A stretch of 64,000 nucleotides of DNA. Source: Hyphomicrobiales bacterium. Its GTDB lineage: Bacteria; Pseudomonadota; Alphaproteobacteria; Rhizobiales; Rhizobiaceae. Positions 37,367 to 45,585 of this stretch are shown in pieces. Each line of letters starts with the position of its first letter. Position 1 is the stretch's first letter. The notes under the pieces were generated by a model that saw only the letters and a list, made by a program, of their open reading frames with translations, searched no databases and was not told where the DNA came from. The stretch covers positions 19,195 through 83,194 of the forward strand of contig UCEZ01000032.1 in assembly GCA_900471525.1 (NCBI GenBank). The letters are read 5' to 3'. Position numbers and translations under genes: made by a program.

Positions 37367-37685
37367 GTGAGCCTGGATCCAGGAACCGGCAGGTTGACCC
37401 CTCTTCGTCTTGGCACAGCAACCACCCGACGCGGGCAAATTCGCTTGCGGGCGAAACTTACCGATCCCGTCATCCGACGATCGAGTCCAGCGTCATGGCA
37501 AATTTGCACGGCAACCGTTCGGTGCATCGAGGTGACGTTGCAGTCTTGCCACTGCTGCGGGCCGGCGTCTGCGGTTGTGTTGTCAGCGGTCGGCCCAAGT
37601 AAAAGGGCGGAGAATATTCGCATGTCCTAATGGAACTTTTGGCATCAGGTTCGGTTCTACAATTATAAAGAGAAGGAGCGAATGA
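37367..37685. other. Intergenic region before rlpA (about 320 bp)
   Basis: No convincing gene was found. A ribosome-site-like AGAAGGAG at the end precedes two overlapping ATGs. The antisense frames across this stretch lack family motifs. Confidence 0.5.
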
Positions 37686-37859
37686 ATGGCCCGACCCCAG
37701 AATGCTGCAATGCCTCGACGAGTGCCCCAGCTGCAATCTGCCTGTCTGTCGACCCAATGCACAGCAGACTGCAAGCGCGTGGTCCACATGAGCGTTTGTG
37801 TCGAGTCTTGCCGCAGATGCACGGAGGGCTGTCGCCAGCGTTGGACGGATGGTTATTGA
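37686..37859 (+). CDS. Cys-rich 57-residue small protein overlapping rlpA (candidate)
   Basis: The frame begins at the second of two overlapping ATGs. A ribosome site AAGGAG lies seven bases upstream, a better spacing than the first ATG (37682) has. The 57-residue product has seven cysteines at positions 20, 25, 29, 38, 42, 45 and 49 (core CRRCTEGC), resembling small metal-binding or disulfide peptides. It ends inside the start of rlpA (overlap 37849-37859), suggesting coupling. There is no signal peptide. The competing frame from 37682 encodes 60 residues with fewer cysteines, so the reading frame is uncertain. Confidence 0.4.
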   Translation: MARPQNAAMPRRVPQLQSACLSTQCTADCKRVVHMSVCVESCRRCTEGCRQRWTDGY

Positions 37860-38943
37860 TGTAGGTACGGCTGTCAAAGGCTTGCGATGGCTGGCAATCA
37901 CGATGGTCTGCGCCAGCTGTGCGACGTGTATGACCACGCAAGCGCTGAGCAAGAACCACAGCAAGGGATATATTTCCGAAAGGGCATACGGCGTGAGCCC
38001 GCGAGCCGCCTACGGCAAGAATATTTCCAAGGGTGGCGGCCGCTATATGGTTGGCAAGCCCTATGTGGTGAAAGGCAAGCGCTATTATCCGAAGGAAGAC
38101 CCGAACTACGACAGGAAGGGAGTCGCTTCCTGGTACGGCCGGGCGTTTCGCGGGCGCCGGACCGCAAACGGCGAAATTTACGACCCGGATCACCTTTCCG
38201 CCGCGCATCCGACCCTTCCCTTGCCCAGCTACGTGCGGGTGACCAATCTTGAAAATGGTTCTTCGCTCATCGTGCGCGTCAACGATCGCGGCCCCTTTCA
38301 TCACGGTCGCATCATCGACGTTTCCAGCAAGGCAGCCGAACTGCTGGACCTGAAGCACCGTGGCACGGGCGCGGTTCAGGTGCGGTATGTGGGCCGCGCC
38401 GGCTTGGGCGGACACGATATGCCCTATCTTATGGCCTCCTACATCAAGAAGGGTGATCGCTTGCCGGCCGCCAATCCGGAGACCGGCCTGATGGTGGCCT
38501 CGAAGCAGAGGGACGATCAGTCCCTCTGGTCGACGCAGGCGAACTTTGCCGGCAATATACCAAGCCCCACCTACCAAACAGCGACCAGCGCCGCGGTCGC
38601 GTTCCAGACATTCGGCCACATCACCTTTGAACGGCCGCCAGAATACGCCTTGGCCGGCGGCCTGGGCGGCAATGCAGATGTCAAATATTGCCTGGACGAG
38701 GATATCGATGACGGTGCGCGCGACATGTGCGAGGTTCAAGTTCTCCCTCTGCCGGCGGTCAATCGCAACAAGCGTCTGACCAGCGCGATCTCCGTAAGGC
38801 GACGCCGGTCTTGTCGAAGGGGTTACCGTTGGGGTGGGACACAATCATTCTTACCTGGAGTCGGCAAAGTGCCGGCGACCGCCGCATGCGGCCGGGTAGC
38901 TATCACGAACCTCCAGGCAGTGGTCCCACGGGGGTGGTCATGA
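37849..38943 (+). CDS. rlpA: RlpA-like septal lytic transglycosylase/lipoprotein
   Basis: A 364-residue protein with a hydrophobic N-terminus rich in Cys (LAITMVCASCATCMTT; export-type, but not a clean lipobox). An RlpA double-psi beta-barrel follows from about residue 85 (GVASWYGRAFRGRRTANGEI, LPSYVRVTNLENGSSLIVRV, NDRGPFHHGRIIDVS). RlpA acts on denuded glycan strands at division septa or is structural. No SPOR domain is seen; the last 180 residues have no recognisable domain, and the final 50 are basic and low-complexity, so a late frameshift is possible. Confidence 0.85.
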   Translation: MVIDVGTAVKGLRWLAITMVCASCATCMTTQALSKNHSKGYISERAYGVSPRAAYGKNISKGGGRYMVGKPYVVKGKRYYPKEDPNYDRKGVASWYGRAFRGRRTANGEIYDPDHLSAAHPTLPLPSYVRVTNLENGSSLIVRVNDRGPFHHGRIIDVSSKAAELLDLKHRGTGAVQVRYVGRAGLGGHDMPYLMASYIKKGDRLPAANPETGLMVASKQRDDQSLWSTQANFAGNIPSPTYQTATSAAVAFQTFGHITFERPPEYALAGGLGGNADVKYCLDEDIDDGARDMCEVQVLPLPAVNRNKRLTSAISVRRRRSCRRGYRWGGTQSFLPGVGKVPATAACGRVAITNLQAVVPRGWS

Positions 38944-38946
38944 GGT

Positions 38947-39112
38947 TCACCTTTGATCCTCCACTACCCGTCCGCCCATCGCGCGCGTCACCCCTTCCGC
39001 CGCCGCCCGCGCCACTGGCCCCAGTTCCTCAAGCTTCCCGTCCGGCAGCCTGACCGCCGGTCCTGACACCGAAATCCCCGCGATGGCCTCGCCATATTTG
39101 TTGAAGATCGGG
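38947..39112 (-). pseudogene. IclR-family regulator C-terminal remnant
   Basis: The minus-strand frame encodes FNKYGEAIAGISVSGPAVRL followed by PDGKLEELGPVARAAAEGVT, the very end of an IclR effector domain. The DNA-binding and most of the sensing domain are absent. Upstream, the sequence switches abruptly to a fragment of the GH25 gene, so this is a recombination scar and not a functional gene. Confidence 0.8.
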
Positions 39113-39187
39113 GTGGAGGGCAGGATCGACCTCATGTGTTCCATGGGAGCGAGGAGGATTTGCACGATTGGGTGTTACGGGGGGATT
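39113..39187 (+). pseudogene. Duplicated 3' tail of the GH25 lysozyme gene
   Basis: About 70 bp match the end of the GH25 gene (32178-32250) with scattered changes: GAGGGCAGGATCGACCTC is shared, then GTGTTCCATGG, GCGAGGA and TGCACGATTGGGTG reappear. Small indels break the reading frame. It lies directly next to the IclR fragment in the same orientation as the intact GH25 gene 7 kb away. Confidence 0.8.
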
Positions 39188-39452
39188 AGGTGTTGAGCCC
39201 GGTATTTGGCTTCGACACTCCGCAGTATCTGCCGGATATCGAGAAGTTGGAGGATCGGGCTGCTCGACAGGCATAATTTCGCAAATGAAGAGCTTCCAGC
39301 TTCTCTATTCGCGAAAAATGTTAACACGGATGATTGAGATGTGCGGATATGAAAGCCCGCCGTTTTGAATACTTGTCGCGGGTGTCGTTGCAAGATCTCC
39401 ATCCGTTCATCGACAGTCGCCTTTTCGGTTCCGCAGCCATCGGGCTATCGGG
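39188..39452. other. Intergenic region after the remnants
   Basis: Nothing recognisable was found; no frame here has family motifs, and the histidine-kinase gene ends at 39453 on the other strand. Confidence 0.5.
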
Positions 39453-40775
39453 TCAAGGCATCGAAATCCGAACCAATAGACCGCCTTCGTCCCGGTTGCT
39501 GAGGGTAAGCGTCGCACCGATTGCCCGCGAAAGTTCCTGAACTATCGCAAGTCCAAGGCCAGTTCCGCCGGTCTCCCGGTTTCGCGAATTTTCGACCCGG
39601 AAGAAAGGTTGAAGAACGGCTTCGAGATGTTCCGCGGGAATGCCAGGACCTCTGTCCAGCACCTCGATCGCAATCGAGTTGCTGTCCGTTCTTTCGATGA
39701 GAACCTCAGCTGCTCCACCGAATTTCAGGGCGTTGTCGATGAGGTTTGTGAGAATTCGGCGCAGGGCGTGGGGACGCGTTACTACGGTTACGCCAACCTT
39801 TCCGCTCAGCTCAACCGCTTTGCCGGTGTCCTGATAGTCATAGACGAGGCTCTCGATGAACGAATCGATGTCTAAGCGCGAGGGCTTCTCGTCGTTGCCG
39901 TGCGCGCTGCGGGCGTAGGCAACCCCTTCGTGAACCAGCCGCTCGATCTCGGTCAGGTCCTTGAGAAGCTTGTTCTTCTCGGGAGAATCCTCAGCCAGTT
40001 CCGCCCTCAGCTTCATCCGCGTGATCGGGGTTTGCAGGTCGTGCGAAATCGCAGCCAGGATTTGCATTCTTTCCTGAAGATACTGGGCGATCCGGTCCCG
40101 CATCGCATTGAAAGCGATCGCGGCATACGCAACCTCGCGCGGGCCGTTTTCACTGAGCCGTGCCGCTGTCCTGTCCGGGTCCAGTGCATTTGCGGCTTCT
40201 GCCAGGTTGACCAGCGGACGGATGGCGAGCCGAACCGCAAACCAGCAGCAGAGAACGAGAAGAGCGAGTTGCGTCAAAAGAACGTAGGGCAGCCACCTCG
40301 CCAGCGGCATGGTCGTGGGATAGATATCGATCGTCAAAGGCGCACCATCACTTAAGGTCAGATGAGCCTGCAAGCGCTGGCCGGCGGCCTCCGGTATGGA
40401 CTGGACCGTTATGGCAAAATGGTCGCCGACCGCCTTGCGTATGGTGTCGGCCATCTCAGCGCCGAGACCTGTGACATCGGGTATGCCGGCAAGGCCGGGT
40501 CCCAGCACATAACGGTAGGTCCTGCGGTCGAGTTGCCCCACCCAGCCCGGTCGCTCGCTGGCCGGCAGACGGTCCAGGAGCGCGATGGCGGTCGTCACAT
40601 CCTTGTCGAGATTGGTGAGCAGCATCGCCTCGACCATGACATAGCGTTCGAAAAACAGGACGCCGAAGGAAAGGCCGTTGGCGATGACAAGGCCGGCAAG
40701 GAAAATCAGAAAGAGCCTAGACCTCAAAGTTTGCGGCCATGGGCGGAACGACCGCCGATCGGACAGCTCGGTCAC
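39453..40775 (-). CDS. Sensor histidine kinase (OmpR-partner type)
   Basis: A 440-residue membrane kinase: two transmembrane segments (LFLIFLAGLVIANGLSFGVL and LPYVLLTQLALLVLCCWFAV) flank a periplasmic sensor of about 120 residues. A HAMP linker follows, then a DHp domain with phospho-His in AISHDLQTPITRMKL, and an ATPase domain with N box (LTNLIDNALKFG), G1 (DRGPGIP) and G2 (GGTGLGLAI). A GTG start at 40775 overlaps the regulator's stop (GTGA), so the pair is translationally coupled. The sensor has no cysteines, so a redox signal would have to be indirect. Signal unknown. Confidence 0.93.
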   Translation of the reverse strand: MTELSDRRSFRPWPQTLRSRLFLIFLAGLVIANGLSFGVLFFERYVMVEAMLLTNLDKDVTTAIALLDRLPASERPGWVGQLDRRTYRYVLGPGLAGIPDVTGLGAEMADTIRKAVGDHFAITVQSIPEAAGQRLQAHLTLSDGAPLTIDIYPTTMPLARWLPYVLLTQLALLVLCCWFAVRLAIRPLVNLAEAANALDPDRTAARLSENGPREVAYAAIAFNAMRDRIAQYLQERMQILAAISHDLQTPITRMKLRAELAEDSPEKNKLLKDLTEIERLVHEGVAYARSAHGNDEKPSRLDIDSFIESLVYDYQDTGKAVELSGKVGVTVVTRPHALRRILTNLIDNALKFGGAAEVLIERTDSNSIAIEVLDRGPGIPAEHLEAVLQPFFRVENSRNRETGGTGLGLAIVQELSRAIGATLTLSNRDEGGLLVRISMP

Positions 40776-41512
40776 GAACGCGCCTCCAGTATCTCGACCG
40801 GCATCGAGAAGACGTAGCCTTCGCTGCGAACGGTCTTGATGTAGGCGGGTTCGCGCGCATCGTCGAGAAGGCGCTGACGAAGCCGGCTGACCAGAAGGTC
40901 GATGGAGCGATCGAAGAGTTCCGCATCGCGTCCCTGGGTAAGGTTCAGAAGCTGGTCCCGGTTCAGTATGCGTTGGGGATGGTCGACAAAGACGCGCAGC
41001 AGGCGATATTCGGCGCCGCTGAGCGCCACGATTGTTCCCTGCGGGTCCAGCAGATGTCGGCCCGACGTGTCGAGCTGCCAATCACCGAACTTCAAAAGCT
41101 GACCGGCTTCGGTGATCTGGAGATTGGGAGGGAGCATCCGCGTGCGGCGCAGGACGGCGTTGATGCGCGCAAGCAGTTCCCTCGCGGCGAACGGCTTTAC
41201 CAGATAGTCGTCGGCGCCCATTTCAAGCCCTATGATACGGTCGGTTTCGTCGCTTCGCGCCGTCAGCATCAGGATCGGGGTGGCTTTATGTTTTCCCGCC
41301 CGCAGTTCGCGGCACAAAACCAGGCCGTCGTCACCCGGCATCATCACATCGAGAACGATCAGGTCGACCGAGTCGGTTTCAAGAAAAGCGCGCATATGCC
41401 GACCATCGGCCGCGACCGTGACGCGCAGACCGTTCTTCTTCAGATAACTCGAAACCAGTTCGCGGATTTCGCGATCGTCGTCGACGACCAGGATGTGATC
41501 AACATGATCCAT
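40772..41512 (-). CDS. OmpR-family response regulator
   Basis: A 246-residue regulator with a receiver domain (ILVVDDDREIRELVSSYLKK, phospho-acceptor Asp in LIVLDVMMPG, about residue 56) and a winged-helix DNA-binding domain (LSGAEYRLLRVFVDHPQRIL, SIDLLVSRLRQRL). The ATG at 41512 is chosen because the longer frame precedes the receiver with unrelated sequence. It is divergent from the alpha/beta-hydrolase gene; the space between holds the symmetric operator at 41594-41638. It most likely controls the neighbouring redox genes that carry the same operator. Confidence 0.93.
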   Translation of the reverse strand: MDHVDHILVVDDDREIRELVSSYLKKNGLRVTVAADGRHMRAFLETDSVDLIVLDVMMPGDDGLVLCRELRAGKHKATPILMLTARSDETDRIIGLEMGADDYLVKPFAARELLARINAVLRRTRMLPPNLQITEAGQLLKFGDWQLDTSGRHLLDPQGTIVALSGAEYRLLRVFVDHPQRILNRDQLLNLTQGRDAELFDRSIDLLVSRLRQRLLDDAREPAYIKTVRSEGYVFSMPVEILEARS

Positions 41513-41593
41513 GATTATGCACTTTCTGTCGGGGCCATGACAAAGCTTAGCAGCATATTCCCATGGCAGGTCGAGGCGCAATTTCGAGAGAAT

Positions 41594-41638
41594 TGTAAGC
41601 CACTGTATCAGCATTTCTATCCGATACAGTGCCTGACA
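41594..41638. promoter_or_regulatory. Operator A of the two-component regulon
   Basis: TGTAAGCCACTGTATC (41594-41609) and, inverted, GATACAGTGCCTGACA (41623-41638) are separated by 13 bp. Each 16-bp module is a tandem pair of half-sites with a 10-bp period, as bound by OmpR/PhoB-type regulators. The site lies between the response-regulator gene and the divergent hydrolase and can serve both. Operators B, C and D share the layout. Confidence 0.75.
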
Positions 41639-41757
41639 AAATTGTCGACGCAGACGAACTGCACCTCCTTCACCCGATGGGAAAAGCGTGTGAATGACGC
41701 TCGTCCCTGTCGTCGCTGCAATCATTGTGGTGGCATGAAACGTGAAGGAACCTCGCA

Positions 41758-42524
41758 ATGAAACATACTCTTTCGCTCGCCATTATCGGTCTTGCGTTGG
41801 CTGCTGCCGCTCCCTGGTCCGCCGCCTCGGCTGCCGAAGTGAAGAATGTCGTTATCGCCCATGGTGCGTTCGCTGACGGATCGGGATGGCGCGATGTCTC
41901 CGATGTGCTGACGAAAAAGGGCTACAAGGTGACGGTCGTCCAGCAGCCACTCACTTCCCTTGAAGACGATGTTCTGGCCGTGAAACGCGTGCTGGAGCTT
42001 CAGGATGGCCCAACGGTCCTCGTCGGCCACAGCTACGGGGCATGGTGATCACGGATGCCGGCAATGCGGAAAACGTCGCGGGCCTCGTCTATGTCGCCGC
42101 GTTCCAACCCAAGAAAGGCGAGAGCCTCGTGGACCTTGCACAGAGCAAACCCGTTATCAACATGAAAAAGGGTGGCCTTCTGGCCACCAAGGATCACTTC
42201 TTCTATCTCGATCCGGAAGCGTTTCCGGAGCTTTTCGCGGCGGATCTGCCGAAGGCCGATGCGGAATTCCTCGCACGATCGCAAGTTTTCGCCGCCCAGA
42301 AGGCGTTCACGACCAAGGCAGGGACTCCGGCATGGGAGGCCAAGCCGAGCTGGGCGCTGGTCGCAACCGAGGACAGGTCGATTAACCCGGACCTCGAGCG
42401 CGACATGGCCGAGCGGGCGGGAAGCACGACGTCCGAAGTCAAGGCGAGCCATGCCGTCTACGCTTCCAAGCCCGAGGATGTGGCGGCATTGATCGTCACT
42501 GCGGCCGAAGCTGTTTCGAAGTAA
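41758..42524 (+). pseudogene. Exported alpha/beta hydrolase, broken by a one-base frameshift
   Basis: A signal peptide (MKHTLSLAIIGLALAAAAPW) leads into an alpha/beta-hydrolase fold: AHGAFADGSGW at the oxyanion region and GHSYG at the nucleophile elbow. Just after it the frame is lost in a run of four Gs (42037-42040). Adding one G restores GHSYGGMVITDAGNAENVAG and the rest of a 255-residue protein, ending at 42524. It is either a recent pseudogene, a phase-variable tract or a sequencing error. It is divergent from the two-component pair. Confidence 0.85.
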
Positions 42525-42536
42525 TCGCCGAAAGGT

Positions 42537-42570
42537 GTCGTGTGCCGCCTGGTTCCCGGCGGCACACGAC
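42537..42570 (+). terminator. Hairpin after the alpha/beta hydrolase
   Basis: A perfect 13-bp stem, GTCGTGTGCCGCC/GGCGGCACACGAC, with an eight-base loop. TTTT occurs about ten bases later, so it is a partial match to an intrinsic terminator. Confidence 0.6.
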
Positions 42571-42587
42571 AGGAGCTCTGTTTTCCT

Positions 42588-42632
42588 TGTACCCCAATGT
42601 ACCAACCGGTCGTTTCCCGACATTCAGGTACA
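42588..42632. promoter_or_regulatory. Operator B, upstream of dipZ
   Basis: TGTACCCCAATGTACC (42588-42603) and the inverted module CCGACATTCAGGTACA (42617-42632) are separated by 13 bp, the same architecture as operator A; the inner right half-site is degenerate. A downstream element ACAC-N6-GATACGT follows (42649-42665). It lies about 100 bp upstream of dipZ. Confidence 0.72.
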
Positions 42633-42731
42633 GTTTCGGTCGATCAGGACACATCCGGGATACGTCGATCCCGCCTTATGCCGGCAACGCTGGTCTCCAG
42701 CGCTGCATCTTTCACGGTAGAGGAAATGACG

Positions 42732-44504
42732 ATGACCCTTCTGTTCATAGCTTATCTCGGGGGCGTGCTGACCATACTCAGTCCCTGCATCCTGCCTGTC
42801 CTTCCCTTCGTCTTTGCAAAGGCGGATCAGCCCTTCGTTAAAAGTACGCTGCCGATGCTGGGCGGCATGGCAATCACGTTTGCCGGGGTCGCGACGCTCG
42901 CCGCCGTTGGCGGCAGTTGGGCGGTTCACGCCAATGAGTATGGCCGGTATGCCGCGATCGCGCTGCTCGCCGTTTTCGGTGTGACGCTTCTGTCGCCGCA
43001 CCTCGCCAGCATCCTTACGCGGCCGGTTGTCGCATTCGGCAACCGGCTTCTGAACGCAAACGGCAAACCCTCGACGACATCGACAGTTCCGAGCGCTCTT
43101 CTTCTCGGCGTCGCGACCGGATTGCTCTGGGCGCCCTGCGCGGGACCGATCCTTGGTCTTGTACTGACCGGCGCCGCTCTCCAGGGCGCAAACATCGAGA
43201 CGACATTGCTGCTTCTGGCCTATTCGGCAGGCGCGGCGACATCGCTGGCTCTGGCCCTTTTGATTGGTGGCCGGGTTTTTGCGGCCATGAAGCAGTCGCT
43301 GGGTATCGGCGAATGGGTTCGTCGCGGCCTCGGCGTTGCGGTGCTTGCCGGTGTCGTAGCCATCGGCGTCGGAGCCGACACCGGCCTTCTTGCCCGGCTT
43401 TCCAGTGCCAGCACCGGTAAGATAGAGCAGACCCTGATCGACGCCGTAAAGGTGAACAAGCTTGGCTCCGATAGTGGCGCGGAAACGGGCAACAGCATGG
43501 TGCTTGCAGGCGATGCTCGACAGGGATTTCGCAGCAACCTGCCGATCGAAGGCGCATTGCCGTCGCTTGGCGGAGCGGTCGAATGGCTGAATTCGCCGCC
43601 GTTGACGACCGAGCAACTGCGCGGAAAGGTCGTATTGGTCGATTTCTGGACGTATTCCTGCATCAATTGCATTCGCACCATCCCCTATACGCGGACATGG
43701 GCGGAAAAATACAAGGATCAGGGTCTCGTCGTGATCGGTGTGCATGCGCCGGAATTCGCCTTCGAAAAGAAGATCGACAACGTCAAGCACGCCATCGATG
43801 AATTTCAGATCGGTTACCCGGTTGCCGTCGACAACGACTTCAATATCTGGCGCGCCTTTCAGAACAACTATTGGCCGGCTCTCTATATCGCCGACGCGAA
43901 CGGTCAGATCCGCTATCATCATTTTGGCGAAGGAGAATACGACAAGTCCGAAAAGGTCATCCAGGACTTGTTGGCCGAGGCAGGAAGCCAGACAGCCCAA
44001 AAGGACATCGCGGCGCCGGACGCCAAGGGGGCACAATCAGCCCCCGATCTTGGGAATCTTCGCTCCTCGGAAACTTACCTCGGCTACAAGCGGGCGCTGA
44101 ATTTTGCCTCTCCGGAGGGACTGCTCGCGGATGTTGCCCAGGACTACACAATCGCGGAGCCACAGTTGAACCAGTGGGGACTTTCCGGCAACTGGACCGT
44201 CGGCGCCGAGCAGGCGACGCCCAATCGGGCAAGCGGCGGGATCACGTACAGATTCAGCGCTAGAGATCTGCATCTGGTGCTCGGCAAGGCCGGCGACGGC
44301 AAAGCAGTCCGATTCCAGGTGAAGATCGATGGCAAAGTGCCGGGCGAACACCACGGCAGTGACATCGACGCCGAAGGCAACGGCACCGTCACCGAAACGC
44401 GGCTCTATCAACTGGTGCGCCAAGCGGGGGACGTGGAGGAGCGGACCTTCGAAATTCGCTTTCTTGACCCGGGCGTCGAAGCCTTTGTCTTCACTTTCGG
44501 ATGA
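42732..44504 (+). CDS. dipZ: DipZ-like protein: CcdA membrane domain + thioredoxin + C-terminal domain
   Basis: A 590-residue protein. Residues 1 to about 235 are a CcdA/DsbD-type membrane domain (TILSPCILPVLPFVFA, LLWAPCAGPILGLVLTGAAL) with its pair of redox cysteines. About 270-420 is a periplasmic thioredoxin/redoxin domain whose active site is Cys310-IN-Cys313 (WTYSCINCIRTIP). About 440-590 is a carbohydrate-binding-module-like domain as in mycobacterial DipZ. It carries reducing equivalents from cytoplasmic thioredoxin to periplasmic targets. The start at 42732 has AGGAA six bases upstream; 42726 would leave none. Operator B suggests control by the adjacent two-component system. Confidence 0.92.
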   Translation: MTLLFIAYLGGVLTILSPCILPVLPFVFAKADQPFVKSTLPMLGGMAITFAGVATLAAVGGSWAVHANEYGRYAAIALLAVFGVTLLSPHLASILTRPVVAFGNRLLNANGKPSTTSTVPSALLLGVATGLLWAPCAGPILGLVLTGAALQGANIETTLLLLAYSAGAATSLALALLIGGRVFAAMKQSLGIGEWVRRGLGVAVLAGVVAIGVGADTGLLARLSSASTGKIEQTLIDAVKVNKLGSDSGAETGNSMVLAGDARQGFRSNLPIEGALPSLGGAVEWLNSPPLTTEQLRGKVVLVDFWTYSCINCIRTIPYTRTWAEKYKDQGLVVIGVHAPEFAFEKKIDNVKHAIDEFQIGYPVAVDNDFNIWRAFQNNYWPALYIADANGQIRYHHFGEGEYDKSEKVIQDLLAEAGSQTAQKDIAAPDAKGAQSAPDLGNLRSSETYLGYKRALNFASPEGLLADVAQDYTIAEPQLNQWGLSGNWTVGAEQATPNRASGGITYRFSARDLHLVLGKAGDGKAVRFQVKIDGKVPGEHHGSDIDAEGNGTVTETRLYQLVRQAGDVEERTFEIRFLDPGVEAFVFTFG

Positions 44505-44621
44505 AGATGAAAATCCTGACGCATATTGCGGACAGGCTCGAGGTTCTCTCGATGGATGCGAGTGCCCTCCTTGTCGGCCAGACAGAATTCCCCGGTCTAT
44601 CGCATCTCTGTCGCAGCGCTT

Positions 44622-44665
44622 TGCATCACACTGTATCAGCCGGCCTCTCGATACATTCCCTTACA
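44622..44665. promoter_or_regulatory. Operator C, upstream of osmC
   Basis: TGCATCACACTGTATC (44622-44637) and the inverted module GATACATTCCCTTACA (44650-44665) are separated by 12 bp; the layout matches operator A. The downstream element ACAC-N6-GATACGT is at 44682-44698, at the same distance as in operator B. Confidence 0.75.
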
Positions 44666-44773
44666 TTTACGGCCAAACCCGACACATGCCGGATACGTCC
44701 GGATCGCCTGATGCGGTCATCGGCTGATGAGCAATCATTGTGCCTCAGGCACCAACCTCAAAGGAACCATAGC

Positions 44774-45190
44774 ATGGCCCAGATTGAAAAAGTTCTCTAC
44801 ACAGGCAAGACCCACACCACCGGCGGCCGCGATGGCGCGTCGCGCAGTTCGGATGGCAATCTCGAAATCAAGCTGTCGTCGCCGGGCACATCAGGCGCTG
44901 GTACCAACCCGGAGCAGCTGTTTGCTGCCGGCTGGTCGGCCTGCTTCATCGGCGCCATGGGTCTTGCCGCCCGTAAGATGAAGGTTGCAATCCCGGCCGA
45001 TGTCGCCGTCGATGCCGAAGTCGATCTCGTCAATACGGATGGCGCCTATTTCCTGCAGGCTCGCCTCAACGTGAACTTGCCAGGTCTTGAACGCGAAGTT
45101 GCCCGGGAACTGGCAGAGGCGGCGCACCAGACATGCCCGTATTCCAAGGCCACACGCGGCAACATCGATGTCGTAATCACCATCGTCTGA
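44774..45190 (+). CDS. OsmC/Ohr-family organic hydroperoxide reductase
   Basis: A 138-residue protein with the two catalytic cysteines of the family: Cys57 (GWSACFIGAM) and Cys121 (HQTCPYSKATRGN). It reduces organic hydroperoxides using lipoyl-type thiols, in the cytoplasm. The ATG at 44774 after AAGGAACC replaces a longer frame with no similarity. It has its own promoter region carrying operator C. Confidence 0.95.
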   Translation: MAQIEKVLYTGKTHTTGGRDGASRSSDGNLEIKLSSPGTSGAGTNPEQLFAAGWSACFIGAMGLAARKMKVAIPADVAVDAEVDLVNTDGAYFLQARLNVNLPGLEREVARELAEAAHQTCPYSKATRGNIDVVITIV

Positions 45191-45346
45191 CAGAGCGGTC
45201 TCTGGGTGCTCATTTGCCGCCTGGGAAGCACTGGAGCCTTCCGCGGTCGAGCTTCGCCCAGACATCAGGCCCGAGGGTTTCAATGCTGTCGAAGTTCTTT
45301 GCGAAAAGACTTCGGCAGCCACCAGATCAATCAAAAGGCAACCAAC

Positions 45347-45544
45347 ATGCGTTTTCTCATTATGAGCCTCGTAGGGCTCGCCGTGCTGGCCTCGCCATGC
45401 GCATACGACACCGATCCGCGTGAACCGCCGGTCTCGTCCGCGATCAAGACCGGGGACACCGCACCCAAAGTGCCAGTTGTGTTTTCTGCTCCGGAAACCG
45501 GTTTTATCAGTGCATTCTCTGGCGATGTCTCTTGGAACAGCTAA
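45347..45544 (+). CDS. Small secreted protein of unknown function (candidate)
   Basis: A 65-residue frame with a signal-peptide-like start (MRFLIMSLVGLAVLASPCAY) and a short mature part (PVSSAIKTGDTAPKVPVV). AAGG lies about eight bases before the ATG. No family is recognised. The TGDTAPKVPVV stretch recalls the opening of redoxin domains, so it could be a truncated thiol-peroxidase-like gene. It converges on the flavoprotein gene. Confidence 0.45.
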   Translation: MRFLIMSLVGLAVLASPCAYDTDPREPPVSSAIKTGDTAPKVPVVFSAPETGFISAFSGDVSWNS

Positions 45545-45585
45545 ACCGTGGGCAGGGATTGGTATCCCCGACGGGAGCCGCCGAG

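Noticed and set aside
37682..37864. 60-residue frame overlapping the Cys-rich mini-ORF
   Set aside because: Its start is only three bases after AAGGAG, and the translation lacks a regular pattern; the 37686 frame is better placed.
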